Under the pieces are notes generated by a model. That model was not told where the DNA came from and searched no databases. It was given only the letters and a program-made list of their open reading frames with translations. The position numbers and the translations under genes were made by a program. Below are positions 1-5,594 of a DNA stretch of 5,756 bases, piece by piece. The stretch comes from Treponema sp. (GTDB lineage: Bacteria > Spirochaetota > Spirochaetia > Treponematales > Breznakiellaceae), in NCBI GenBank assembly GCA_031290325.1, contig JAITNU010000128.1, positions 1-5,756 of the forward strand. The letters run 5' to 3'. Within the stretch, counting starts at the first letter, position 1. Each line of letters starts with the position of its first letter.

Positions 1-83
1 GTATTGGACGGTTTATAGAACAGTATAACATTACTGCGCATCCGTTCACCTGGACTTACAAAGGGGAACCGGCTTCGGAATAA
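1..83 (+). CDS. IS630-family transposase, C-terminal fragment
   Basis: The frame beginning at base 3 reads 26 residues to a TAA at 81-83. It contains FIEQYN followed by AHPFTWTYKGEP, which matches the end of IS630-family DDE transposases: a helix ending in YN, then a PF-WTY-G motif. The catalytic DDE residues lie upstream, outside the window, so nothing can be said about whether the enzyme is intact. It is oriented towards the operon at 603 but is followed by stops in all frames. The family call is from motif recognition alone; another DDE transposase with the same tail is the only realistic alternative. Confidence 0.72.
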   Translation, partial: IGRFIEQYNITAHPFTWTYKGEPASE

Positions 84-116
84 TTTTGGGGTGCGTATTT
101 AAAAAGGGCTGTACTA
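1..116 (+). mobile_element. IS630-family insertion sequence, 3' end (left part outside window)
   Basis: Only the tail of the element is present: the last 26 codons of a transposase and about 30 bases of non-coding DNA after its stop. IS630/Tc1-mariner elements insert at TA, commonly within CTAG, and duplicate the TA. A CTAG lies at 114-117 in the perfect palindrome GTACTAGTAC (111-120), so the right edge is placed at about 114-116. The edge is inferred, because the left inverted repeat needed to prove it is outside the window. Confidence 0.6.
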
Positions 117-120
117 GTAC
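111..120. repeat. 10-bp perfect palindrome with CTAG core, likely IS630 target site
   Basis: GTACTAGTAC equals its own reverse complement. It lies 27 bases after the transposase stop and has the CTAG centre that IS630-type elements favour as a target. The symmetry does not extend into the flanking bases. It could be the insertion junction or part of the terminal inverted repeat. Confidence 0.45.
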
Positions 121-312
121 CCAGTCATCTATGAAAAGGTGAATAAGTATGATAAGCTCATGGTCATAGAATCCAAAGTAGAAGAGGTACGGCACCGATT
201 TGTGGAGGACGGTTTTGAGGTAACTCTGGAAGGAAACCCCGGGGACGTCCTCTTGCCCTACAGGGGGAAGGCGAGGTTAATCGCATTAGTCCCCCAATCC
301 CGATGGCTATGA
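118..312 (+). pseudogene. Unidentified open frame, apparently the 3' remnant of a gene interrupted at the IS edge
   Basis: From just after the TAG at 115-117, one frame stays open for 64 codons to a TGA at 310-312. It reads as ordinary soluble protein, including KYDKLMVIESKVEEVRHRF and later GNPGDVLLPYRGKARL, with a mixed charged and hydrophobic composition. An internal ATG at 160 would give 50 residues, but no convincing ribosome-binding site precedes it. The frame opens almost exactly at the proposed insertion-sequence boundary, which suggests a gene whose 5' part was separated by the insertion. I do not recognise the family. It could also be a chance open frame. Confidence 0.3.
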
Positions 313-530
313 CCATTGGAGCTTACGGCTCATACGGGGATACCTGGGTAACCCTTTAATGATGCGGTGCCAGGTCCTGGGGTCAGGGAATGGAGGGCCA
401 CTTGCCGCGCTCCGTTGGCCAGACCTGCGGCGATGTCCCGGTAGCTCGAAACCCGGCTGGGGGGTATGGCGTTTATAATCTGTATGGTTTGAGGAAGCAT
501 GGCTCTTTTTAAAATAAACTATCACATATC
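313..530 (+). other. Gene-free stretch, possibly a decayed SUMF1/formylglycine-generating-enzyme-like remnant
   Basis: No intact gene is visible between the broken frame and the promoter at 533. Several short segments in different frames resemble the C-terminal end of SUMF1-type proteins: a YGSYGDTWVT segment near 324-356, AVPGP near 364-378, SWGQG near 378-392 and a G-GVYN segment near 459-477. In the family the order is WY-G, P-G, RGGSW, RSA-R, GFR. The order is right but the frame changes and the residues are eroded, so this is only a suggestion of a frameshifted relic. A 72-codon minus-strand open frame here looks like chance. Confidence 0.2.
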
Positions 531-532
531 AT

Positions 533-562
533 TTGACAAGGTCTGCGCTTATTTGATATAGT
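533..562 (+). promoter_or_regulatory. Sigma70-type promoter of the M23-bactofilin-yaaR-ricT operon
   Basis: A perfect -35 TTGACA (533-538) is followed 18 bases later by TATAGT (557-562), five of six to the -10 consensus; GATATA at 555-560 with a 16-base spacer is the alternative reading. An A/T-rich stretch at about 506-532 precedes it and could act as an UP element. Transcription would begin near 569, giving a leader of about 34 bases before the ATG at 603. Confidence 0.7.
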
Positions 563-602
563 AGTAAAAGTTAGGTATTGTTGATTTTGTTAAAAGGGGC
601 AG

Positions 603-1643
603 ATGGTGGCTTCAATTCCTGGGTATAAGAAGCTTGAAAATAGTATTGTCCGCAAGGTTAGTGATTTCGCGGTTTTTATCGGCGGAGGGGTGGGTATGGT
701 TTTCAAGGCCATGTTCAAAGCCCTCACCCGGCAATATACGATTGTACTGGTACCCCATTCGGAAAAAAGTATATTCAACCTGCATATTACGCTTTTATCA
801 TTCCTCTGCATTATTTTTGTGCTGGCAGGAGCGCAGGTGGCTTTATTCTGGTACGGGACCTCGTATAACAAGAGCGGCAGGATCATCTCCAACACGGATG
901 ACCGGTTACGGGAAACCCAGGCAAGTCTCGATCAATTGCGGGATGAAACGGCCCATCTCTTACGGGAAGCCCGGGGCTTTGAAACGGCCCTGTCCGGTAC
1001 CCTTTCCGCCCTGGGGACCGATGTTACGGGAACCACGCCAAATGCCGCTTCCGGCGGGGATTTATCCTCATTTTTTGATATCAAGGAAACCCCCGAGGGG
1101 ATCCTTCAGGAAGTGAATGATGTCAGGCGGCTTGCGGGCTACCTTTCCTCGGCAGTGGAACCCCTCAGGGAAATCGGCGCCCTCCTCAATTCCCAGAGTG
1201 CCCTGCTCACCGAGATCCCCAGTATCTGGCCCATCAAGGGCGGCATCGGTCATATTTCCTTTTTCTTTGGTCAGAATGAAAATCCTTTTACCGGTCAGTA
1301 TTACATCCATAAGGGCATCGATCTTTCCACCTACCGCCAGGGTGATCCGATTGTTGCCACCGCGGACGGCCAGGTGGTTACCATTGACTTTGACTACAGT
1401 GGGTTCGGCAATTATGTGATCATCAAACACAAGCATGGGTTTTACACCCGGTATGCCCACATGCTTACCATCCGGGTCAAGAGCGGGCAGCGGGTCCAGC
1501 AGGGTGAAGTCATCGGCTATATCGGCAATACCGGACTTTCAACCGGACCCCATCTTCATTATGAAGTGCATATTGGATCGGATGTGGTGGATCCCTATAA
1601 ATACCTGAATATCCGTTCCACCCTTGCCCGAACAATCCGTTGA
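603..1643 (+). CDS. Membrane-anchored M23 (LytM-type) peptidoglycan metallopeptidase
   Basis: Predicted zinc endopeptidase cutting peptide cross-bridges of peptidoglycan on the outer face of the inner membrane. The 346-residue protein has a cytoplasmic N-terminus of about 60 residues, one membrane segment (about 61-83), a heptad-like charged region suggesting a coiled coil (about 95-130), a linker, and the M23 domain (about 208-338). All expected active-site residues are visible: H236 and D240 in HKGID, H286 in YAHM, and H317/H319 in HLHYE, so it should be catalytically active. The ATG at 603 has only AAGGGG three bases upstream. An in-frame ATG at 696 has GGAGGGG five bases upstream and would remove 31 residues but keep the membrane segment. 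I prefer 603 because the extra residues look protein-like. The bactofilin ATG directly abuts its stop, and bactofilin-M23 partnerships are known in other bacteria (LmdC in stalked bacteria, Csd peptidases with CcmA in Helicobacter), so a cell-shape role is likely. Confidence 0.9.
   Translation: MVASIPGYKKLENSIVRKVSDFAVFIGGGVGMVFKAMFKALTRQYTIVLVPHSEKSIFNLHITLLSFLCIIFVLAGAQVALFWYGTSYNKSGRIISNTDDRLRETQASLDQLRDETAHLLREARGFETALSGTLSALGTDVTGTTPNAASGGDLSSFFDIKETPEGILQEVNDVRRLAGYLSSAVEPLREIGALLNSQSALLTEIPSIWPIKGGIGHISFFFGQNENPFTGQYYIHKGIDLSTYRQGDPIVATADGQVVTIDFDYSGFGNYVIIKHKHGFYTRYAHMLTIRVKSGQRVQQGEVIGYIGNTGLSTGPHLHYEVHIGSDVVDPYKYLNIRSTLARTIR
684..690 (+). promoter_or_regulatory. Internal Shine-Dalgarno for a possible second start of the M23 peptidase
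   Basis: GGAGGGG lies five bases before the in-frame ATG at 696, far better than the site before 603. It encodes part of a glycine-rich stretch (GGGVG), so the match may be incidental. If used, it gives a 315-residue form that still contains the membrane segment. Confidence 0.35.
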
Positions 1644-2066
1644 ATGGCAAGTCAGCAGCGGGAAAATTTTTCCCTCAATACGATTATTGGTCCGGGGACC
1701 TGGGTTAGGGGTGATATTGAATCCGGCGGGTTTACCCGGATGGACGGCAGCATTCAGGGGGATGTATCTGCCAAAGGCCGGGTAATCATCGGGGAGAAGG
1801 CCCGAATGAAGGGTAATGTCAGCGGCACCTCGGTAACCATCGGCGGGGTCGTGTATGGAAATATCCTTGCCAGTGAACGGCTGATCGTCCTTGCCTCCGC
1901 CCTGGTCATGGGGGATATCATCACCCGGCGTATTCAGGCCGATGAAGGCTGCCTCATTCACGGCAAAGTCATGGTATGCCAAACCGACGAGCAATGGGAC
2001 CGTGCCCTTGCCGAATACCAGGATGTCCAGGGGATTCGATCCGCTCTTGCGGGGATTGCCACGTAA
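1644..2066 (+). CDS. Bactofilin (polymer-forming cytoskeletal protein)
   Basis: Bactofilins assemble without nucleotide into filaments from a right-handed beta-helix and recruit cell-wall enzymes at the membrane. This 140-residue protein has the family layout. A short N-terminal tail (about 1-12) precedes the core of repeating hydrophobic-glycine turns (about 13-112), seen as TIIGPGTWVRGDIES, GSIQGDVSAKGRVIIG, ARMKGNVSGTSVTIGG, VYGNILASERLIV and LVMGDIIT. A short charged C-terminal tail follows (about 113-140). Its ATG directly follows the TGA of the peptidase gene (TGAATG) with no clear ribosome-binding site, so it is probably translated by coupling or termination-reinitiation. The neighbour suggests it positions the M23 enzyme. 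Family assignment is strong; the specific role in shape, periplasmic flagella or division is inference. Confidence 0.9.
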   Translation: MASQQRENFSLNTIIGPGTWVRGDIESGGFTRMDGSIQGDVSAKGRVIIGEKARMKGNVSGTSVTIGGVVYGNILASERLIVLASALVMGDIITRRIQADEGCLIHGKVMVCQTDEQWDRALAEYQDVQGIRSALAGIAT

Positions 2067-2067
2067 T

Positions 2068-2571
2068 ATGGCCAGGATCGATGCTTCTGATGGCCGCTTC
2101 CTGAATCCCGCAACTTTTGCCTCGGTTAAAGCTGAACCCAAAAAAACAAAGGATAAGCCGCTGATCCGGGGAAGTTCAAAATCCCGTTTTTCCGGTATCC
2201 TGGAATCAGTACACCAGGACACGGGCCTGGATGCCATCCTTCCCTTTTCGGAGGAGGCGGTTAAGGAACTGCTGGACGAGGTACACAGCACCGGGGATGC
2301 TTTAAAAAACCGGCCCCTCCCGGAAGAGATCCAGAGGTACAAGAAGGCGGTGCGGAATTTTCTGCACTACGTGGTGGAAAATGGATATACGACGGAAAAA
2401 CAATTCGTCGGGGTTACGCTGAAAAGGCGCCAGGAAAAGACCCTGGTTCACGTGGTGGATCGTAAACTGGAACAACTGGCCGCGGGAATTTTGGCAGGTC
2501 AGACGACCCAGTTGGAAATTTTGGCCCGCCTTGAGGAGATTACCGGCCTTTTGGTGGATTTGATGCAATAG
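2068..2571 (+). CDS. YaaR-family (DUF327) protein
   Basis: A 167-residue protein matching the YaaR/DUF327 family, whose biochemical role is not established. The first 45 residues or so are basic, polar and probably disordered. The conserved part follows and looks all-helical, with the diagnostic YKKAVRNFLHYVVENGY segment at about 91-107, then VHVVDRKLEQLA (127-138) and a final amphipathic helix (about 143-166). Bacillus YaaR is about 20 residues shorter, the difference being mainly the N-terminal tail. The ATG at 2068 is chosen because it lies one base after the bactofilin stop; the frame is open further upstream, but that would overlap the bactofilin gene. GGGGAT, about 12 bases before the ATG, is a poor ribosome site, so coupling is likely. 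In Firmicutes yaaR lies beside holB and yaaT; here it is directly followed by the yaaT/ricT homologue. Confidence 0.82.
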   Translation: MARIDASDGRFLNPATFASVKAEPKKTKDKPLIRGSSKSRFSGILESVHQDTGLDAILPFSEEAVKELLDEVHSTGDALKNRPLPEEIQRYKKAVRNFLHYVVENGYTTEKQFVGVTLKRRQEKTLVHVVDRKLEQLAAGILAGQTTQLEILARLEEITGLLVDLMQ

Positions 2572-2579
2572 GATAGTAT

Positions 2580-3521
2580 ATGATACATGAGACTATGGAC
2601 GACGAAGACATTTCTGCGCTGGAGGATACCCCTGCGGAACATGAACTGGAACATACCGTCGTAATCGTTGAATCCGGGGAGGGTCTTAAAGCCCTGACCC
2701 CGGATACACCGGTCTACCGGCTCAGGCTCCTCTATTCCCATGAAACCTTTCTGGCCGCCTATCCCGGAGAGGTGTTGAACCCCGGCAATATGGTTCTGGT
2801 TCCCACCCGGTATGGCCGGGATTTGGCCCAAATTATCGGCGTCATTCGGATACATGGGGCGCTTCCACTACTTGAAATTACCCGCATAGAACGGTCTGCG
2901 ACTCTGGAAGATCTGAAAAAATCGGCAGACAATCACCAGCAGGAACAGGAAGCCTTTACCATCTGTAAACAGAAAATCAATGCCCATCACCTGGAAATGA
3001 AACTCGTATCGGTCCATTACATTCTGGAGGAACCTAAGATCCTGTTTTTCTTTACCGCGGAAAACCGGGTTGATTTCCGGGACCTGGTAAAGGACCTGGT
3101 GGGCATTTTTAAAGCCCGGATAGAGCTGCGTCAGATTGGGGTGCGGGATGAATCCCGCATGATAGGGGGGCTTGGGGTGTGCGGCCGGGGGTATTGCTGC
3201 CACTCGGTTTCGGATAAGTTAAAACCGGTGTCCATAAAAATGGCCAAGGAACAAAATTTATCCCTTAATTCAATGAAGATATCCGGCTCCTGCGGGCGCC
3301 TCCTCTGTTGTCTTGCCTTTGAGCACTGCTTTTATACTGAGCAACGACGGACCCTTCCCCAAGAGGGATGCAGGATCTCCTATGACGGCACAATATGGAA
3401 GGTGCTGGAAGTCAACGTAGTCATGGGGATGTTAAAACTCGCCACCGAAGACGGCAGGCAGATACAACTTCCTGCTGCCTCTTTTGAGAAAAACGACGGG
3501 CGCTGGCGCGTTCATTATTAA
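2580..3521 (+). CDS. ricT: PSP1-domain protein, RicT/YaaT homologue (iron-sulfur regulatory complex subunit)
   Basis: In Bacillus subtilis RicT (YaaT) joins RicA and RicF in an iron-sulfur complex that stimulates RNase Y processing of mRNA and affects sporulation and competence. This 313-residue protein is somewhat longer than the 275-residue Bacillus protein because of an acidic N-terminal tail (about 1-45). The PSP1 region follows, with the family signature GGLGVCGRGYCCHS (about 196-209), PVSIKMAKEQNLSLN (216-230) and SGSCGRLLCCLAFE (235-248). The cluster-ligand candidates C201, C206/C207, C238 and C243/C244 are all present, plus C250 and C264. The C-terminal 50 residues look like a small beta-barrel domain. 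AGGA lies six bases before the ATG at 2580, which is eight bases after the yaaR stop; an in-frame ATG at 2595 is the alternative. RicA, RicF and RNase Y genes are not in this window, so the partner set here is unknown. Confidence 0.88.
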   Translation: MIHETMDDEDISALEDTPAEHELEHTVVIVESGEGLKALTPDTPVYRLRLLYSHETFLAAYPGEVLNPGNMVLVPTRYGRDLAQIIGVIRIHGALPLLEITRIERSATLEDLKKSADNHQQEQEAFTICKQKINAHHLEMKLVSVHYILEEPKILFFFTAENRVDFRDLVKDLVGIFKARIELRQIGVRDESRMIGGLGVCGRGYCCHSVSDKLKPVSIKMAKEQNLSLNSMKISGSCGRLLCCLAFEHCFYTEQRRTLPQEGCRISYDGTIWKVLEVNVVMGMLKLATEDGRQIQLPAASFEKNDGRWRVHY

Positions 3522-3527
3522 AGAACC

Positions 3528-4691
3528 CTATCGTTGCGTTTTTGCCAGGGAGCAAATCCGGCTTGCCATTTTATCAAGCGAAACCTGTTCCATCACATGC
3601 CCCAATTCATAGGCTACCCGGGGCATACCGTAAACCACCGCTGATGCCTCATCCTGACCAATGGTCAGCCCCCCTTCCTGGTAAATAGCGCCTAAGTTCG
3701 CGGCTCCATCCCGGCCCATGCCGGTCATGATGACCCCTAATGTACGGTTGCCATAGGCCTTTGCTACTGACGCGAAAAGCACATCTGCTGAAGGCCGATG
3801 CCCGCTTACTAAGGGATCATCGCTCAGATGAACGATGGCCGCCAGGGATTTTTTCACCACTTCCATGTGTTTATTCCCCTGGGCTATCAGGACCCGGCCC
3901 GGTTTAATCAGATCCCCCTCTTCCGCTTCCTTTACCTCCAGCGGGCATATCCTATCAAGGCTCTTGGCAAATTCATTGGTAAACCCCGGGGGCATGTGCT
4001 GGACCACGACAATGGGAACTTGCAAGTCCGCGTCAAGCTGGGAAAACACCTGCCTGAGTGCGTCAGGTCCACCAGTGGAAATACCGATGGCGATTATTTC
4101 TGTTCTTGCCGGCTTCCGCAGAGGCGTCGGCGGTTTGGCCGGCCCGGTGCTGGAAACCGGAAGTATCGTACTCAGCGCCGATGTAATCCTCGTAGCGGAA
4201 TTATCTGCTGCAATCGGCACATGGACCACCTCCGGTTTTTTGGTATAATCTCCGGGGAGCAGCTTTTTTCCCTCCATACGCCGGTATCGGCCGCCGTATC
4301 CCAAAAGCTTATCAACCAGGGTATCCCTGACCGCATGGATATCTTCCGACACCGCACCGGAGGGCTTTTGGATAAAATCACTGGCCCCCAAGGCAAGGGC
4401 TTCCATGGTTATTTCAGCGCCCCGGCGGGCAACCGAAGAAAGAATGACCACCGGTATCTTGATCCCCTGTTTTTTACGTTCCTTGAGGAATTCGATACCG
4501 TTCATTTCGGGCATTTCCAGGTCCAGTACAATGATATCCGGATTGACCCGGGGTATCTTCTGTAGCGCAAAGCGCCCATTCATGGCCTTTTCGGCAATGA
4601 CAAGACCCGGTGTTGATTCGATCATTTTGCCGATAAGGTTGCGCATAAGCGCTGAATCATCAACAATTAAGACCCCAATTTCATCAGCCAT
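3528..4691 (-). CDS. cheB: Chemotaxis protein-glutamate methylesterase/glutamine deamidase CheB
   Basis: CheB removes methyl groups from, and deamidates, methyl-accepting chemotaxis receptors at the inner membrane, and is activated by phosphotransfer from CheA. The 387-residue protein is a little longer than the usual 350. The receiver domain (about 5-120) has acidic pocket D11/D12, phospho-acceptor D57 in VLDLEMP, S85 and K109 in QKPSG. A linker of about 75 residues (120-195), rich in Ser, Thr and Pro towards its end, is longer than typical. The methylesterase domain (about 197-382) has the triad S205 in GISTGG, H232 in VVQHMPPG and D328 in TGMGRDGA, so it should be active. It follows cheR by 13 bases, has an AAGAGGAG ribosome site overlapping the cheR stop, and shows no promoter of its own. 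Its stop is six bases from the convergent ricT stop. Confidence 0.96.
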   Translation of the reverse strand: MADEIGVLIVDDSALMRNLIGKMIESTPGLVIAEKAMNGRFALQKIPRVNPDIIVLDLEMPEMNGIEFLKERKKQGIKIPVVILSSVARRGAEITMEALALGASDFIQKPSGAVSEDIHAVRDTLVDKLLGYGGRYRRMEGKKLLPGDYTKKPEVVHVPIAADNSATRITSALSTILPVSSTGPAKPPTPLRKPARTEIIAIGISTGGPDALRQVFSQLDADLQVPIVVVQHMPPGFTNEFAKSLDRICPLEVKEAEEGDLIKPGRVLIAQGNKHMEVVKKSLAAIVHLSDDPLVSGHRPSADVLFASVAKAYGNRTLGVIMTGMGRDGAANLGAIYQEGGLTIGQDEASAVVYGMPRVAYELGHVMEQVSLDKMASRICSLAKTQR

Positions 4692-4698
4692 AATCCAG

Positions 4699-4706
4699 CT
4701 CCTCTT
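4699..4706 (-). promoter_or_regulatory. Ribosome-binding site of cheB
   Basis: On the minus strand AAGAGGAG ends seven bases before the cheB ATG and overlaps the TAA stop of cheR (4705-4707), an arrangement that favours translational coupling. It is much stronger than any site in front of cheR itself. Confidence 0.75.
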
Positions 4707-5523
4707 ATATAAATTTTCTATAAAATGTAGCCCATTGAGTTTTTACAAACTCAAATTGAGTATCCATCCCAAACAGAGATTCCGAATGGCCGATAAACAG
4801 GAAGGATTTCGACGCCATTGCATCCCAAAACCGTTTGATAACACTCGTCTGGGCCGCTTCATCAAAATAAATGATAACATTCCGGCAAAATACCATATCC
4901 AGGTTTCGCTGACCTGAATCATTTTTCAAATTATGATAATCAAAACGGATTCTTGACATAATTTCCGGTCTGACCTTATATCCACCATTCACCTTATCAA
5001 AGTATTTTTTAAGATAATTCGGAGGAATTCCAGCAATCCGGCTTTCCTCATAAAACCCTTCCTTCCCTGATATAAGGCATTTAAGACTTATATCACTGGC
5101 AACGATTTCAAATCTCCAGGGGGGGGGCAGGAGTTCATTCATCAGCATCGCAATGGAGTAAGGCTCCTCCCCGGTAGAACATCCGGCACTCCAGATTTTC
5201 AACGTAGTACCTGGGGAACCCCGTCTTATTTTCAACAATTCAGGTACGACATAGCGTTCTAAGGCGTCAAAATGGGCCTGATTACGGAAAAACCGTGTCA
5301 AATTGGTGGTAATGGAATCAAGGAAGTTTTTAAGCTCCTCCTTATCCCTGGAAATAGTACTAAAATAGGTCCGGACATCAATATCCTTATCCCTAAGCCG
5401 TTCTTTCAGCCTACTCTCCAATATAGAGCGATTGGTAGGAGTAAAATGGATACCACTTTCATTATAAATGAGCTTACGGTACTGTTCAAAATCAGCATCG
5501 GTGAAAAAAACAGCTTCAGCCAT
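4705..5523 (-). CDS. cheR: Chemotaxis receptor methyltransferase CheR
   Basis: CheR transfers methyl groups from S-adenosylmethionine to receptor glutamates, opposing CheB. With the ATG at 5523 it has 272 residues, the normal family length. The N-terminal helical domain (about 8-80) ends in TNLTRFFR (73-80). The SAM-binding domain shows SAGCSTGEEPYS (112-123), SDIS (143-146), FCRNVIIYFD (212-221) and GHSESL (245-250). The open frame extends to a TTG at 5559, but those 12 extra residues are unlike the family and the TTG falls in the promoter's -35 box. Two oddities stand out: no ribosome-binding site lies just before the ATG, and codons 133-135 (PPP) are a run of nine C. Losing one C gives a stop 10 codons later; gaining one gives a stop after three codons. 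It is first in the cheR-cheB operon. Confidence 0.95.
   Translation of the reverse strand: MAEAVFFTDADFEQYRKLIYNESGIHFTPTNRSILESRLKERLRDKDIDVRTYFSTISRDKEELKNFLDSITTNLTRFFRNQAHFDALERYVVPELLKIRRGSPGTTLKIWSAGCSTGEEPYSIAMLMNELLPPPWRFEIVASDISLKCLISGKEGFYEESRIAGIPPNYLKKYFDKVNGGYKVRPEIMSRIRFDYHNLKNDSGQRNLDMVFCRNVIIYFDEAAQTSVIKRFWDAMASKSFLFIGHSESLFGMDTQFEFVKTQWATFYRKFI
5119..5127 (-). repeat. Nine-base homopolymer (C9 on the cheR coding strand), candidate slippage tract
   Basis: Nine consecutive G on the plus strand encode three prolines in cheR, just after the SAM-binding motif I. It is the longest homopolymer I see in the window. G/C tracts of this length are known slipped-strand hotspots, including in Treponema pallidum genes. 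Whether it varies here is not visible from one sequence. Confidence 0.6.
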
Positions 5524-5530
5524 GTTTACT

Positions 5531-5559
5531 ATACTAAAGAGTGAGGGTCTCCTTGTCAA
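5531..5559 (-). promoter_or_regulatory. Sigma70-type promoter of cheR-cheB, very close to the cheR start
   Basis: On the minus strand a perfect TTGACA (5559-5554) is separated by 17 bases from TAGTAT (5536-5531), four of six to consensus; TATAGT (5533-5528) overlaps it with a 20-base spacer. Only seven bases separate TAGTAT from the cheR ATG at 5523, so transcription is predicted to begin at or next to the start codon. An AAGGAG at 5554-5549 is too far from the ATG to act as its ribosome site. Confidence 0.6.
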
Positions 5560-5594
5560 TCGGTTTTGTCCCCCTTATTCCTGTATATTCGTGG

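Noticed and set aside
222..292. Hairpin-like GC-rich stretch (CCCCGGGG and CTTGCCC/GGGGGAAG) as a terminator or riboswitch
   Set aside because: The stems are short and mismatched, no T tract follows, and the stretch lies within an open coding-like frame.
160..312. Resemblance of the 50-residue frame from the ATG at 160 to translation initiation factor IF-1
   Set aside because: Only a few scattered residues agree. The conserved core of IF-1 is missing, so the likeness is not supportable.
307..525. 72-codon minus-strand open frame in the gene-poor region
   Set aside because: Low-complexity Arg/Pro/Ser-rich translation, no recognisable motif and no clear ribosome site.
1539..2342. 267-codon minus-strand open frame opposite the bactofilin and yaaR genes
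   Set aside because: The plus strand here encodes two recognisable families in a tight operon. The antisense translation shows no known domain and reads as a mirror of GC-rich codons.
3828..4565. 245-codon plus-strand open frame opposite cheB
   Set aside because: It is the shadow of a certain cheB with complete active-site motifs. Its translation shows no recognisable domain.
5524..5559. TTG at 5557-5559 as the start of cheR
   Set aside because: It would add 12 residues (TRRPSLFSIVN type) not typical of CheR, and the TTG is part of the -35 TTGACA. The ATG at 5523 gives the normal family start.
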